Shown: positions 8,658-17,144, counted from the first letter of the stretch. The stretch is 45,707 nt of DNA from a virus (IMGVR_UViG_3300009149_000064:1-45707); one strand, 5' to 3'. Translations and numbers: made by a program. The notes: generated from the letters alone by a model not told the origin.

Positions 8658-9736
8658 GCAAAATTAGAATTGTAAATTGGTTATTAACAAGACGTTGTAA
8701 TCTTAAATGTGGATATTGTGCTATAGTTAAAAATTATAAAAATAAACCCCCTGAATATCCAGATATGGATTACTATCATAAAAATGAGATGTCAACAGAA
8801 TATATAATTAATTGTTTAAAATTATTCAAGAAACATAATCCTGAAATCTTCAACATCTTTTATGGCGGCGAACCCATGTTACGGAAAGATCTACCAGAAA
8901 TAATAAATTTCTGTAATGAGAATGATATTCACTATACAATAATAAGCAATAATGTAACTGAAATTCAACCTTTAATAAAAACTCTTTTTGAAAAGACTAA
9001 CTATATCCAAGGGTTTACAAGTTCAGTTGATCCGATTTTCGATGTGAAGTTAGATAATAGAAAATCGCCTGCTATTAAAACTGAATTTGGTAGAAAATAT
9101 GATAAAAGCACTGGCTTGAAAAGCGTTTGGGGGATGGCACGATTAATAGAAATGAAGCATAATATTAAAGATGTTGTAGCTGAAATAACTGTAATGAAAG
9201 CTAGTATTCACAACCTATTTGCTTTAGTTCAACATCTTAGTGATGAAGGTATTAATAGTGATGTAACATTTATTGACATTGCTAAAAATCCATATTATGA
9301 TTTCTCAAATATCACAGATGAAAAACTTCTGGTCAGTCAAGAAGAAGCTAAAGATCAAATTGATATGCTTTTAAAAAGCGATTTGAATATCCATATGAAA
9401 GATAAATTGTTACCTAAAATTTACGAAGCATTACCATCAAATATGGATTGCGGTATTGAAAAGAATTTACATAATATTACAATTGATGCTGATGGTTCGA
9501 TTAGATTATGTCTTCGTATACGAGGTACTGTGACTCCAAGACATGTCATGGCGCACGAGATATTTACAAAAGATGATATTAATAAAATCTCGCCTTTTGC
9601 TCATATATGTATTACGACAGATAAAAAAATGTATTGTGAGTTATGTAATCATACTTGTCATTTAATGAGTCAAATTATTGATTCTGAAGAATTAGAAATA
9701 AAAGAGTTAGTTCATCTAGATATACGGGAGGAGTAA
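8654..9736 (+). CDS. Radical SAM protein with Cys-rich C-terminal (SPASM/twitch-like) domain
   Basis: This 360-residue protein has the canonical 4Fe-4S motif C-x3-C-x2-C at Cys15, Cys19 and Cys22, followed by the family G-G-E-P element (Y-G-G-E-P) in the SAM-binding core. The C-terminal third holds further cysteines: Cys266, Cys286, Cys319, and Cys328/Cys331/Cys335. This pattern suggests auxiliary iron-sulfur clusters of the SPASM or twitch type, common in enzymes that modify peptides. It is not QueE: it is much longer, with an ordinary CX3CX2C motif and extra cysteines. Its substrate is unknown. It lies a few hundred bases downstream of a tagged small protein, which may be a coincidence. Confidence 0.85.
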   Translation: MSKIRIVNWLLTRRCNLKCGYCAIVKNYKNKPPEYPDMDYYHKNEMSTEYIINCLKLFKKHNPEIFNIFYGGEPMLRKDLPEIINFCNENDIHYTIISNNVTEIQPLIKTLFEKTNYIQGFTSSVDPIFDVKLDNRKSPAIKTEFGRKYDKSTGLKSVWGMARLIEMKHNIKDVVAEITVMKASIHNLFALVQHLSDEGINSDVTFIDIAKNPYYDFSNITDEKLLVSQEEAKDQIDMLLKSDLNIHMKDKLLPKIYEALPSNMDCGIEKNLHNITIDADGSIRLCLRIRGTVTPRHVMAHEIFTKDDINKISPFAHICITTDKKMYCELCNHTCHLMSQIIDSEELEIKELVHLDIREE

Positions 9737-9739
9737 ATC

Positions 9740-10066
9740 ATGCCTGAAAAGAAAGATAAGACAGATTCTGATATTATAGTATCTGCTGTCATGTTCTGGA
9801 AAAAGATATATGATGAAAAAGATGTTATTATAAAGTTTGTAAAGAAGGATGGGTCAGATAGAACCATGAGATGCACTCTTGACTTTGATAAAATTCCAAG
9901 AAGAGATCATCCCAAAAAAGTCAACATCGAACAAATTTTGAAGTTGATTCAAAAAAATAAGATCATGCATGTTTATGACTTGGAAAAGAAGGGGTGGAGA
10001 TCTGTTCCGTTTGAACGAGTTGATTGGTTAGACACTAGAGACAGACGATACTATGTGAAAAAATAA
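9740..10066 (+). CDS. Conserved small phage protein, SH3-like (DUF2693-like)
   Basis: A 108-residue protein with the pattern K-D-G-S-x-R-T-M-R-C-T-L-D-F followed by Y-D-L-E-K-K-G-W-R-S-V-P-F-E-R-V. I recall this kind of small beta-barrel protein from T4-related phages (DUF2693-like), where no function is established. GGGAGGAG lies just upstream of the start. It opens the run of genes leading into the ubiquitin-like cluster. Confidence 0.6.
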   Translation: MPEKKDKTDSDIIVSAVMFWKKIYDEKDVIIKFVKKDGSDRTMRCTLDFDKIPRRDHPKKVNIEQILKLIQKNKIMHVYDLEKKGWRSVPFERVDWLDTRDRRYYVKK

Positions 10067-10078
10067 GGAGGGTAATTC

Positions 10079-10438
10079 GTGGGAATTTTAAAAGAATTGC
10101 TTAACGAACTCAAAGAAGATAATGACACAGATAAGATTAGACAAATATGTGATCAGCTTGCTGAAGAAGAAAAGAAAAACATACAAAATGATACGATCAT
10201 TCCAAAGGGACCTAACATATTCTTATCGTTAGAAGTTCCTGGAAGGATGCGAAATGAAATTGCATTTCTTACATTGGAGAGAGAAAGTGAGGATAAATAC
10301 CTCTTGGTTCTTTACACTATTATAAAAAGATCTGGTTCGAGAATGAAGAGGCAAAAGGTTTGGGAGGTTGATGATCACCGACCAGAGAAAATTTTAACTG
10401 AATATGCGAAACAATACAAATTTTTAAGAGGTGAATAA
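10079..10438 (+). CDS. Protein of unknown function (119 aa)
   Basis: The GTG start has GGAGGG about seven bases upstream. The N-terminal half is helical and charged (L-L-N-E-L-K-E-D-N). The C-terminal half looks like a beta-sheet with basic segments (I-I-K-R-S-G-S-R-M-K-R-Q-K-V-W). No domain was recognised. The stop overlaps the next start (TAATG), so it is translated together with the 873-residue protein that begins the Ubl cluster. Confidence 0.65.
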   Translation: MGILKELLNELKEDNDTDKIRQICDQLAEEEKKNIQNDTIIPKGPNIFLSLEVPGRMRNEIAFLTLERESEDKYLLVLYTIIKRSGSRMKRQKVWEVDDHRPEKILTEYAKQYKFLRGE

Positions 10439-13059
10439 TGATAGTGAATGAAATAAGAATTAATCAAGAATTTACCCAATTAACAGAATCAGTTTATGAA
10501 AAAGATTTAAAAAGTAAATCTAGTCCCCGAGTCAGAAAACACCATACGGACACCAAACATTATCTAAAAAAGATAAGCAGCAGATTCAATCAAACAAATT
10601 TTCTTATGCCTCCAAATTGTCGTTATATAGAAAGATTCGGAAACGGAGGGCATCTTGTTGTAGTTGAAGAACCACCTGCTTTAAGAACTATTAAAACTGA
10701 ATGGGGTGGATTGCAATCGGAATTTGAAAGATTAGAAAAAAAGGGAAAAACAAAAGAATGGGAAATTGACAAAAAAATATATTTTGGCCCTGGTGTAAGA
10801 TATCCTTATCGCTTCCATCTTGCTTTTCCCTATGTTATCTTCATCAAAGCATTTGATGAATTTAATAATCTTCTTGCAGGTCAGGTATATTTAAGAATTG
10901 CACGTCTAACTGGACTATCTGATTACCTTATGCGAATGCCCCTTATGAATATATCTGATACTCAATATATCTGTTATGGAGATAGAGCTGCTTCAAATCG
11001 ATCTTTAGATGCAGCTCTTGCAGATATTATCATGAAATTTTGGTCTGGATCTTTTAATGGAGATTATACATATAATCATTTTGCGTATAAGAACGTGCCC
11101 TATGTTAATACGCATATTGAGTGGCAATATCATTCTCAAACAGATCCGATGTTTATTTATAATGTTGATTGGATCCGTATGCCATATAATTTAGGAGAAG
11201 CTATTTCAAGATTTAAATGTGATCATAAGTTGATAACTTCGACTAATTTGGCTTATACAGAGTTGTCAAAAATATTTGCACAACCAATGGACACAGGTAA
11301 AAAAGAAAAAATTTCTGGTCTAAGAAAGGCGAAATATCAAAACTTATTCTATGATGTTGCGCAAGGTATGTATTTAGATGATCAGTTTTTTATTCATGTA
11401 GGAGATTCCATTAAATTAAAAAATGGAAAAATGGCATATGTTGATTCCTTTATAAGTTTTAGTGGATCATCAGACATAAAGTATATCCAATTTAAAACCG
11501 AAACGGGAATAAATCTATTATTAAAATATACCCCCGAAAGCAAAGCCGCAGCATATCTATTAGCAGCTTTCAAAAAGGAAAGGTACGCTGAAAGTGGAAC
11601 TCTCGCTAACGGTGTTGTAATCAAAGAAGGTAATATTGTTATAGTTGACACGCCTGGTACATCATCTAGACAACTGTATAAACATGTAAACTACATCCGA
11701 AAAACTAGAGATGGAATCACAGAAGCTAAACTTGGCAATGACTTCTATATTCTGGAGAATCTTAAAGGAAAACTTTTCAATGTAGATAAACCAGAGTTCG
11801 ATGGAATTAAATTAAAGAAAAACACTGACTATATTCTGATGACTACTACTACTAAAGTTGCTCGCCATAGAGGATATAAAGTAAAATACGATGGGCTTGA
11901 TGTTGACATTAACGGTTCTTTGGCATTCTCTTTCAAAGATGTATATCGTAAAGCAGGTCCAATCAAGATTAAATATGATCCAGTTGGAAAAACTCCAACT
12001 TCTATGTATAGATTGTTTGAAATGGATAGTGTTAGATCTATGGCTCCAATATTTAGAATTGGAAGGTCCCTTGTTACCGCAAGACAAGAAGGAGATTCAT
12101 CCGCAATATGTAAAACAGGTTATGCATGGGGAACACCAGAGGGAATCATTACTGAGTACAATGCTAGAATGAGAAAAGTACATATTGATCAAATAGTTAA
12201 ACATTGTCTATTCGATAACGGAAGTAGATTCCGTATTGAAAGTTTTGATCTAGATGTAGAATTTACTATTGGAGATAAAGTTGTAGTGGCTGATTGGGAA
12301 AATCCAATTAACACTCTTATTGTCAAAACAATTCAAGGATTTAAAGTCGACAAAGATTATGGTACATTAGACTTTATATTGGCAGATAAAAATGATAATC
12401 TGACCACTGTTAAATATATTGATACAGGCGATTCAAGTAATGTGATGATTGGAAAAATTAGGAAGATTGTTAATAAGTTTGGTAAGCTTTCAGCAGGAAT
12501 TAAAATTATTGCTAACGAAAGTTCTATATCAAACTTTCCAAAGAAAGATATCAATATCATTATTGGATTTATTACAGATACTGGGGGAGAAGAACCTCTG
12601 GTATTATGCTCCAATGGTTGCACATTATGGTATAGTGACGTAATTGACAATTTCAAGAAAGTTACTATGAAATCTCGAAATTGGAAAAAGCTCGCACATG
12701 CTCCGATTGATGTTCAAAAAATAAAGTTCCAACCAGGCGATATAATCATGAGTAATGGAGATTATAAAACTCGAAGCGGCTGGCTGGTATGGACATCTGG
12801 AGTGGGTATGCATAAGGTATCTAATTGTGTCAATCTACATAAATATCCAGACCATTATCATCTTGATGGATATATAAAGTCACAGTCATTCCTTGACTGT
12901 ATACCAAACCCAAGAATGCCAGCAAAAGCTATTAGCGATGTTGGAATTGTCAAAGGTTGGCCAAACTTCCATGGTCTATTTACATCAACCAATCTTGTAG
13001 AATTTAGTTTTATTAAAGACGAAAGGAGTATATTATATGTTTCCGATCCACGTAAATGA
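10438..13059 (+). CDS. Large protein with PRTRC protein B-like N-terminal region and beta-barrel repeats
   Basis: This 873-residue protein has an N-terminal region (about 50-260) with the order M-P-P-N-C, a hydrophobic strand, then P-L-M-N-I-S-D-T-x-Y-I-C-Y-G (Cys179) and F-W-S-G-S-F. This resembles the N-V-x-D-G-x-I-C-x-G ... F-x-S-x-F pattern I associate with PRTRC system protein B. The remaining 600 residues look like repeated small beta barrels, each opening with a hydrophobic G-D-x-I/V turn (I-G-D-K-V-V-V, Q-P-G-D-I-I-M and others), as in KOW/SH3-like domains. The next gene, a PRTRC A-like JAB protease, begins 23 bases before this stop. The long C-terminal extension is unusual for PRTRC B. 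The family call is recall-based and should be tested by profile search. Confidence 0.5.
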   Translation: MIVNEIRINQEFTQLTESVYEKDLKSKSSPRVRKHHTDTKHYLKKISSRFNQTNFLMPPNCRYIERFGNGGHLVVVEEPPALRTIKTEWGGLQSEFERLEKKGKTKEWEIDKKIYFGPGVRYPYRFHLAFPYVIFIKAFDEFNNLLAGQVYLRIARLTGLSDYLMRMPLMNISDTQYICYGDRAASNRSLDAALADIIMKFWSGSFNGDYTYNHFAYKNVPYVNTHIEWQYHSQTDPMFIYNVDWIRMPYNLGEAISRFKCDHKLITSTNLAYTELSKIFAQPMDTGKKEKISGLRKAKYQNLFYDVAQGMYLDDQFFIHVGDSIKLKNGKMAYVDSFISFSGSSDIKYIQFKTETGINLLLKYTPESKAAAYLLAAFKKERYAESGTLANGVVIKEGNIVIVDTPGTSSRQLYKHVNYIRKTRDGITEAKLGNDFYILENLKGKLFNVDKPEFDGIKLKKNTDYILMTTTTKVARHRGYKVKYDGLDVDINGSLAFSFKDVYRKAGPIKIKYDPVGKTPTSMYRLFEMDSVRSMAPIFRIGRSLVTARQEGDSSAICKTGYAWGTPEGIITEYNARMRKVHIDQIVKHCLFDNGSRFRIESFDLDVEFTIGDKVVVADWENPINTLIVKTIQGFKVDKDYGTLDFILADKNDNLTTVKYIDTGDSSNVMIGKIRKIVNKFGKLSAGIKIIANESSISNFPKKDINIIIGFITDTGGEEPLVLCSNGCTLWYSDVIDNFKKVTMKSRNWKKLAHAPIDVQKIKFQPGDIIMSNGDYKTRSGWLVWTSGVGMHKVSNCVNLHKYPDHYHLDGYIKSQSFLDCIPNPRMPAKAISDVGIVKGWPNFHGLFTSTNLVEFSFIKDERSILYVSDPRK

Positions 13060-14668
13060 TGGACAAAATGAATTACCCAAAGATGATATATTTTACGTTG
13101 TTGCAAAAGATGGAATATATATAAAGAAAACATTGGGAATAATGGACAGTTTAGTTCCTGTTAAAAATATCTCTACATTACAAGGGATTGAGTCAGCAGC
13201 TAGAATGAACATTAAGAAACTTCCTGGAGGGCAGTTTGCTAAAATTATAGCATTCTTCAAAGAAGTTCATAAAGAGCATAGATCAGAAGCTATTGTATTG
13301 CTATTTTATAATGAAGCAACTAGAGTTTATAGAGTTGTACCTCCAGCACAGAAAGTATCTAGTGCAGCATTAGATTATGATCGTGGATTGTCTTTAGAAG
13401 GGTGGACAATGATTGGTGATATTCATAGCCATGCTAGTATGTCTGCTTTTCACTCAGGAACAGATCATGATGATGAACTATCATTTGATGGTCTTCATAT
13501 AACAATTGGCAATCTCGGGGATGAACATGTAAGTATATCTGCGTCCATTGTTTCAAACGGTCATAGAGTTATTGTTCAACCAGAGGAATATGTAAGTCGT
13601 TTGATCAGAACTAAAGATATAGATGAAGTCAACACAAAACCAACTCGTCAAGTATATAAATACTGTCCAACGTCAAAGAAGATGGTTATTGATGAGGTTG
13701 CTTCATCTAGATTTGGAGTAACAACATATCGAACTCTTGATAAACGATTTACAGTTGCCGTTGGAAAGAAGCATTTTAAAGTCCCCAAAGGTTGGATGGA
13801 GATGGTTACATATCAAGCGTATTCATGGCATGGTCATGGTTATAGTTATGGTTATGGAACTCATCATCAGAAAAACCAACGCACCATTAATAAACATTGG
13901 GGACAAACGGGGAATCAGTGGGGATATAATTTTAACCCCGGTCTATGGGATAGAAATAAAACGAAAAAGGAGCTAGTTGAACAACAACTAAAATTATTAG
14001 AAGCTCCCACCGCGTCGGTTTCAGATGAAAATGATATTGACGATGTTATACCATGCACATCATGTAAATTTAAAGATTTTAAACTTCTTGTAGAAACGAA
14101 TGAAATAGAAGAAGAAGACTATTATAAGTGTGTGACATGTGATAGTGTATGGCTTGAGAGTGCGCTCATTGACGGTGAAAAATGTCCAATTTGTGTTACT
14201 GGAGATTTTCTATTTATTTATGATGAAGATGAAGATCAACAGTACCTAACAAATGAATATATCCCAGCCGATGAGCACGATCATCTATTTGTAAAAGATG
14301 ATCCTATTGAGGTAAAGTCCGATTTTGTAAAATGTGGTCAATGCGGTGAGACTTTTCATATGTATTCTGGAGAGTCAAAGTGCCCATTTTGTTTCGCAAT
14401 ACTAGGACCCAAACCACCTCCGCCTGGTGGTGTGAAAGAAAGTGTCCAAGAAACAGATATGGAAACCCAGATGAAGTCGGACTCAGGAGAGTTTTTAGGA
14501 GAGGATACAGAAGCTATACGGAAAGCAGCAAAAGAAGAGATTGATAATATTCTTGTTGAGAAAATCCCAGATCCTGCTGAAACACATCACCCTCTCCCCG
14601 AAACTTCATCGCCTGCATTTACTACAGTGCGGGAGATGTTTAATCGAGTATTTAACAAAAGAGAGTAA
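13037..14668 (+). CDS. JAB/JAMM metalloprotease (PRTRC A-like) with C-terminal zinc ribbons
   Basis: This 543-residue protein contains an exact JAMM site: Glu84, then H-S-H with His130/His132, seven residues, S140-x-x-D143. JAMM enzymes cut isopeptide bonds or mature ubiquitin-like proteins. Residues about 255-305 are rich in His, Tyr, Gly and Trp and probably disordered. Residues about 338-455 hold C-x-x-C pairs (C-T-S-C, C-V-T-C, C-P-I-C, C-G-Q-C, C-P-F-C) consistent with two zinc-ribbon or RING-like modules, beyond what PRTRC A normally carries. GAAAGGAG lies 8 bases before the start. E1 and Ubl genes follow, supporting a role as Ubl hydrolase. Confidence 0.85.
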   Translation: MFPIHVNDGQNELPKDDIFYVVAKDGIYIKKTLGIMDSLVPVKNISTLQGIESAARMNIKKLPGGQFAKIIAFFKEVHKEHRSEAIVLLFYNEATRVYRVVPPAQKVSSAALDYDRGLSLEGWTMIGDIHSHASMSAFHSGTDHDDELSFDGLHITIGNLGDEHVSISASIVSNGHRVIVQPEEYVSRLIRTKDIDEVNTKPTRQVYKYCPTSKKMVIDEVASSRFGVTTYRTLDKRFTVAVGKKHFKVPKGWMEMVTYQAYSWHGHGYSYGYGTHHQKNQRTINKHWGQTGNQWGYNFNPGLWDRNKTKKELVEQQLKLLEAPTASVSDENDIDDVIPCTSCKFKDFKLLVETNEIEEEDYYKCVTCDSVWLESALIDGEKCPICVTGDFLFIYDEDEDQQYLTNEYIPADEHDHLFVKDDPIEVKSDFVKCGQCGETFHMYSGESKCPFCFAILGPKPPPPGGVKESVQETDMETQMKSDSGEFLGEDTEAIRKAAKEEIDNILVEKIPDPAETHHPLPETSSPAFTTVREMFNRVFNKRE

Positions 14669-14674
14669 ATTGTT

Positions 14675-15358
14675 ATGATAAATGTTGAAATTGTTGTTAT
14701 TGGTCTTGGAGGAATTGGTTCTATACTGGTAGAAAGATTATGCCGATTCCTCAACTATTCAAACGATCTGAAAGCTGCTGTTATTCTTGTAGATGGAGAT
14801 TCTTATGAAACTAAAAACTATGAAAGACAAGAATTTGCTCAGATCGGCAAAAAGGCGGAAGTTAAAGAGATAGAACTTATGACAAAATACTCTCGTATAG
14901 AATTTGATGCCTTTCCTGCCTTCATAAATGAAACAAACACAGCTGAAATTATTAAGGAAGGCAATGTTGTATTTCTATGTGTAGATAATCACAAATCCAG
15001 AATGATTGTATCGAATTACTGTAAAAATTTAAATAATGTTACTTTAATATCTGGCGGGAATGAATTTACTGATGGGAATGTACAGACATATGTAAGACGA
15101 GATGGAAAAGATCTTACTCCCGATCTGTGCAAATATCACCCAGAAATTGCAAATCCTGATGATAAGTTACCTGAGGAAATGAGTTGCGAAGAATTAGCTG
15201 AATCTGATCCTCAACTGTATTTCACTAATCTAGGAGCTGCAACACTAATGTGTTGGGCATTTTATAACTCAGTTATAAAAGCGAATTACGAACGTTCGGA
15301 AACTTACTTTGACATTCTAACTATGAATACAAATTCAAAAATTAGAGTTGTCAGGTAA
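14675..15358 (+). CDS. E1-like ThiF/MoeB-family adenylyltransferase (first copy)
   Basis: This 227-residue protein has the E1/ThiF Rossmann core. The nucleotide loop is G10-x-G-x-x-G15, acidic residues Asp40 and Asp42 end strand 2, E-T-K-N-Y-E-R-Q (45-52) is the adenylation Arg-Gln motif, and V-D-N-x-K-S-R (103-109) contains the expected Asp104. Proteins of this family adenylate the C-terminal glycine of a Ubl, some then forming a thioester. It is short for a full E1 and resembles PRTRC ThiF proteins. It starts six bases after the JAB stop and precedes the Ubl gene, the standard order for Ubl activation genes. Confidence 0.87.
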   Translation: MINVEIVVIGLGGIGSILVERLCRFLNYSNDLKAAVILVDGDSYETKNYERQEFAQIGKKAEVKEIELMTKYSRIEFDAFPAFINETNTAEIIKEGNVVFLCVDNHKSRMIVSNYCKNLNNVTLISGGNEFTDGNVQTYVRRDGKDLTPDLCKYHPEIANPDDKLPEEMSCEELAESDPQLYFTNLGAATLMCWAFYNSVIKANYERSETYFDILTMNTNSKIRVVR

Positions 15359-15389
15359 AAAAATTCATTTCAAAGGAGAAAAAGTAATT

Positions 15390-15869
15390 ATGGCTAGTAA
15401 AAAATTCACGCGTGCAGAACTCGATGGTATGACAGCACTAAGATTGAAAGAAATGTGTGTTTACGAATTGGACCTTCCGGGTCTGACCAAGAAACCCAAA
15501 GAAACTGTCATTCAAGCGATTCTGGCAAAACATGGAACACCTGCTTCTCGGGCGGCTGTTGCACCGAAAGCGAAAACAATAGCTCCACTAAGTGGGCTTG
15601 AGTTCTCGGGACATAGTGTAATGACCAAACCTGGAGCAGCTTTTGGTCAACGAACATCCACCACTATTAATGTTTCATGTGGTGCTTCTTCTGGTAACTT
15701 CCCAGTTGCCGGTCGAACTGTAAAACAAGTTGGAGAATTTCTCCGCGAAGTTCTAAATGTAGATCAACTATCTACCGGTCTTGTAAATGGTAGAGAAGTT
15801 GGTGCCGATTATATCCTCAAAGAAGGGGATACTCTGGAATTCCTGAAACCAGCAGGAAAAAAGGGATAA
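15390..15869 (+). CDS. Ubiquitin-like beta-grasp protein with SAP-like N-terminus (PRTRC C-like)
   Basis: The ATG at 15390 is preferred over one 42 bases upstream because AAAGGAG lies at 15372-15378. The 159-residue product has an N-terminal SAP/HeH-like helical unit (about 8-46, with L-K-E-M-C ... L-T-K-K-P-K-E-T-V-I), a proline/alanine-rich linker, and a C-terminal beta-grasp domain (about 90-159) of the ThiS/MoaD/PRTRC C type: F-P-V-A-G-R-T-V, L-V-N-G-R-E-V, L-K-E-G-D-T-L-E-F. It ends P-A-G-K-K-G, a single exposed C-terminal glycine suited to adenylation without trimming. A transcription terminator follows at 15881. The SAP-like unit suggests DNA or protein binding. Confidence 0.78.
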   Translation: MASKKFTRAELDGMTALRLKEMCVYELDLPGLTKKPKETVIQAILAKHGTPASRAAVAPKAKTIAPLSGLEFSGHSVMTKPGAAFGQRTSTTINVSCGASSGNFPVAGRTVKQVGEFLREVLNVDQLSTGLVNGREVGADYILKEGDTLEFLKPAGKKG

Positions 15870-15880
15870 TCAATCTCGAA

Positions 15881-15915
15881 AAAATGGGGGACCTCATTTG
15901 GGGTTCCCCCATTTT
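15881..15915 (+). terminator. Strong stem-loop terminator between the Ubl gene and second E1 gene
   Basis: A perfect 10-bp stem pairs AAAATGGGGG (15881-15890) with CCCCCATTTT (15906-15915) and extends inward by about three more pairs with a bulge. A short T run is part of the 3' arm. The downstream T tract is short (TTTTAAAAAG), so termination may be partial. It lies 11 bases after the Ubl stop. Confidence 0.75.
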
Positions 15916-15943
15916 AAAAAGAACCGAAAGGAGAAAATATGAC

Positions 15944-16804
15944 GTGGTATATAAAACAATAACTGTAATTGGATTAGGAACCCTTGGAGGGTTCGTAACT
16001 GATGCTATTTCAAATCTAGAAGAAGTTGAAAAACTCATAGTTATAGACCACGATATAGTTGAAACAAAGAATCTTAAAAACTCTATATACAGGCAAATAG
16101 ATGTCGGCTTATCGAAAACTGAAGCATTAAAAGATATAATTTTATCAAAGAATCTGAATAAAAATGTGGATATAAAAAGCGAAAAATACATTGAAGGAGA
16201 AATGACACTACCAAAAAGTGACCTAGTTCTTGATTGTAGAGATATTACTTACGATCGGAATACTGAAATTGATTCAAGATTGTATATTTCGTCTAGATAT
16301 CTAATAGTAGATTGTCGTAAAAATGTTACATACGCAAATAGAAGAGTTGGCAAATATATTGTTGAACTAACCAAAGATGATTTAAGATATGCAGCATCAA
16401 TTATATCAATGACTATACACAGTGGTACGGTTACATCTTTATTACGAAGTCGATCTGTACAAAAATATGAACTAGATTATGTAAAGCATATTGATAATTA
16501 TAAATGTGATATAGTATATGAGGATCTGGTCGATGAAGAAAAATTTGTAAATCTTCCTGACAAGATTCTTCCAATTCTTGAATTAAATAAAGAGTCAGAG
16601 TTAAATGTATTTTTAGGAAGCAAAGTTCTTCCAATAACTGAAAGAATAATACCAAAAAATACATTACAAACAAGTGGGGATGTAATTTTAAATTTAGCAT
16701 CCGTGGCTACTAGTCAATGTGACTTTAATAATTTTGTAGTTTCATTATTTCAGGAAAACAACCAGGTGTTTGTTGAATTGATTCCGGAAACAGGGGCAGC
16801 ATAA
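15944..16804 (+). CDS. E1-like ThiF-family protein (second copy)
   Basis: The long frame could be opened at an ATG at 15884, but that ATG lies inside the terminator stem. GTG at 15944 is better: AAAGGAG at 15927-15933 is 10 bases upstream, and the protein then starts M-V-Y-K-T-I-T-V-I-G, aligning with the first E1 copy. The 286-residue product has G10-x-G-x-x-G15, Asp35/Asp37, E-T-K-N-L (40-44), R50-Q51 and L-D-C-R-D (96-100). Unlike the first copy, Cys98 follows the acidic residue in the strand that contacts the adenylate. The C-terminal part (about 180-286) has no recognised domain. The stop overlaps the E2-like gene (TAATG). Confidence 0.82.
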   Translation: MVYKTITVIGLGTLGGFVTDAISNLEEVEKLIVIDHDIVETKNLKNSIYRQIDVGLSKTEALKDIILSKNLNKNVDIKSEKYIEGEMTLPKSDLVLDCRDITYDRNTEIDSRLYISSRYLIVDCRKNVTYANRRVGKYIVELTKDDLRYAASIISMTIHSGTVTSLLRSRSVQKYELDYVKHIDNYKCDIVYEDLVDEEKFVNLPDKILPILELNKESELNVFLGSKVLPITERIIPKNTLQTSGDVILNLASVATSQCDFNNFVVSLFQENNQVFVELIPETGAA

Positions 16805-17142
16805 TGGTTATAAAAGATATTTTTATTCCAGGAGTATTTGTCCCAAATAAACTAATTTTCAAAAATGAAATTCATGAGATTTCAGATTTAAGAAAAAAGT
16901 TTGTGATCAGAGGATACACCATTAAAACTGTGAATAATAAAATTGATATGGTTATTATAAAAAATCCACATCCAAATTCAGATCCAAACACAGGAGAATT
17001 TTGTATTCCTCAATCCCTAAGAAAACATGAGGTAAATGAGAAAACTAAAAAGATAATTGAAATTATGATATGTTGTTTTGATTTAGATGACTGTTACTTT
17101 ACACCTTGGGATGAAATAAAATATAGAAAGCAAGAGGTATAA
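16804..17142 (+). CDS. Candidate E2-like (UBC-fold) protein
   Basis: This 112-residue protein contains P-H-P-N (55-58) and then T-G-E-F-C-I-P (63-69), with Cys67. This matches the H-P-N ... G-x-I-C-L arrangement around the active-site cysteine of ubiquitin-conjugating enzymes. Predicted beta strands precede it, and a helix plus P-W-D-E-I follow, in an E2-like order. It is short against the usual 140-150 residues, so the N-terminal helix may be reduced. The start overlaps the second E1 stop (TAATG). A structural protein with a chance motif is possible, but the motif and neighbours together favour E2. Catalysis is not shown. Confidence 0.5.
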   Translation: MVIKDIFIPGVFVPNKLIFKNEIHEISDLRKKFVIRGYTIKTVNNKIDMVIIKNPHPNSDPNTGEFCIPQSLRKHEVNEKTKKIIEIMICCFDLDDCYFTPWDEIKYRKQEV

Positions 17143-17144
17143 AA

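Noticed and set aside
8654-9736. Calling the radical SAM gene QueE to complete the 7-deazaguanine pathway.
   Set aside because: It is about 100 residues too long, has additional C-terminal cysteine clusters, and resembles SPASM-type enzymes instead.
15884-15943. An N-terminal extension of the second E1 beginning at the ATG at 15884.
   Set aside because: That ATG is part of the terminator stem, has no ribosome site, and the extension is not needed for the Rossmann fold.
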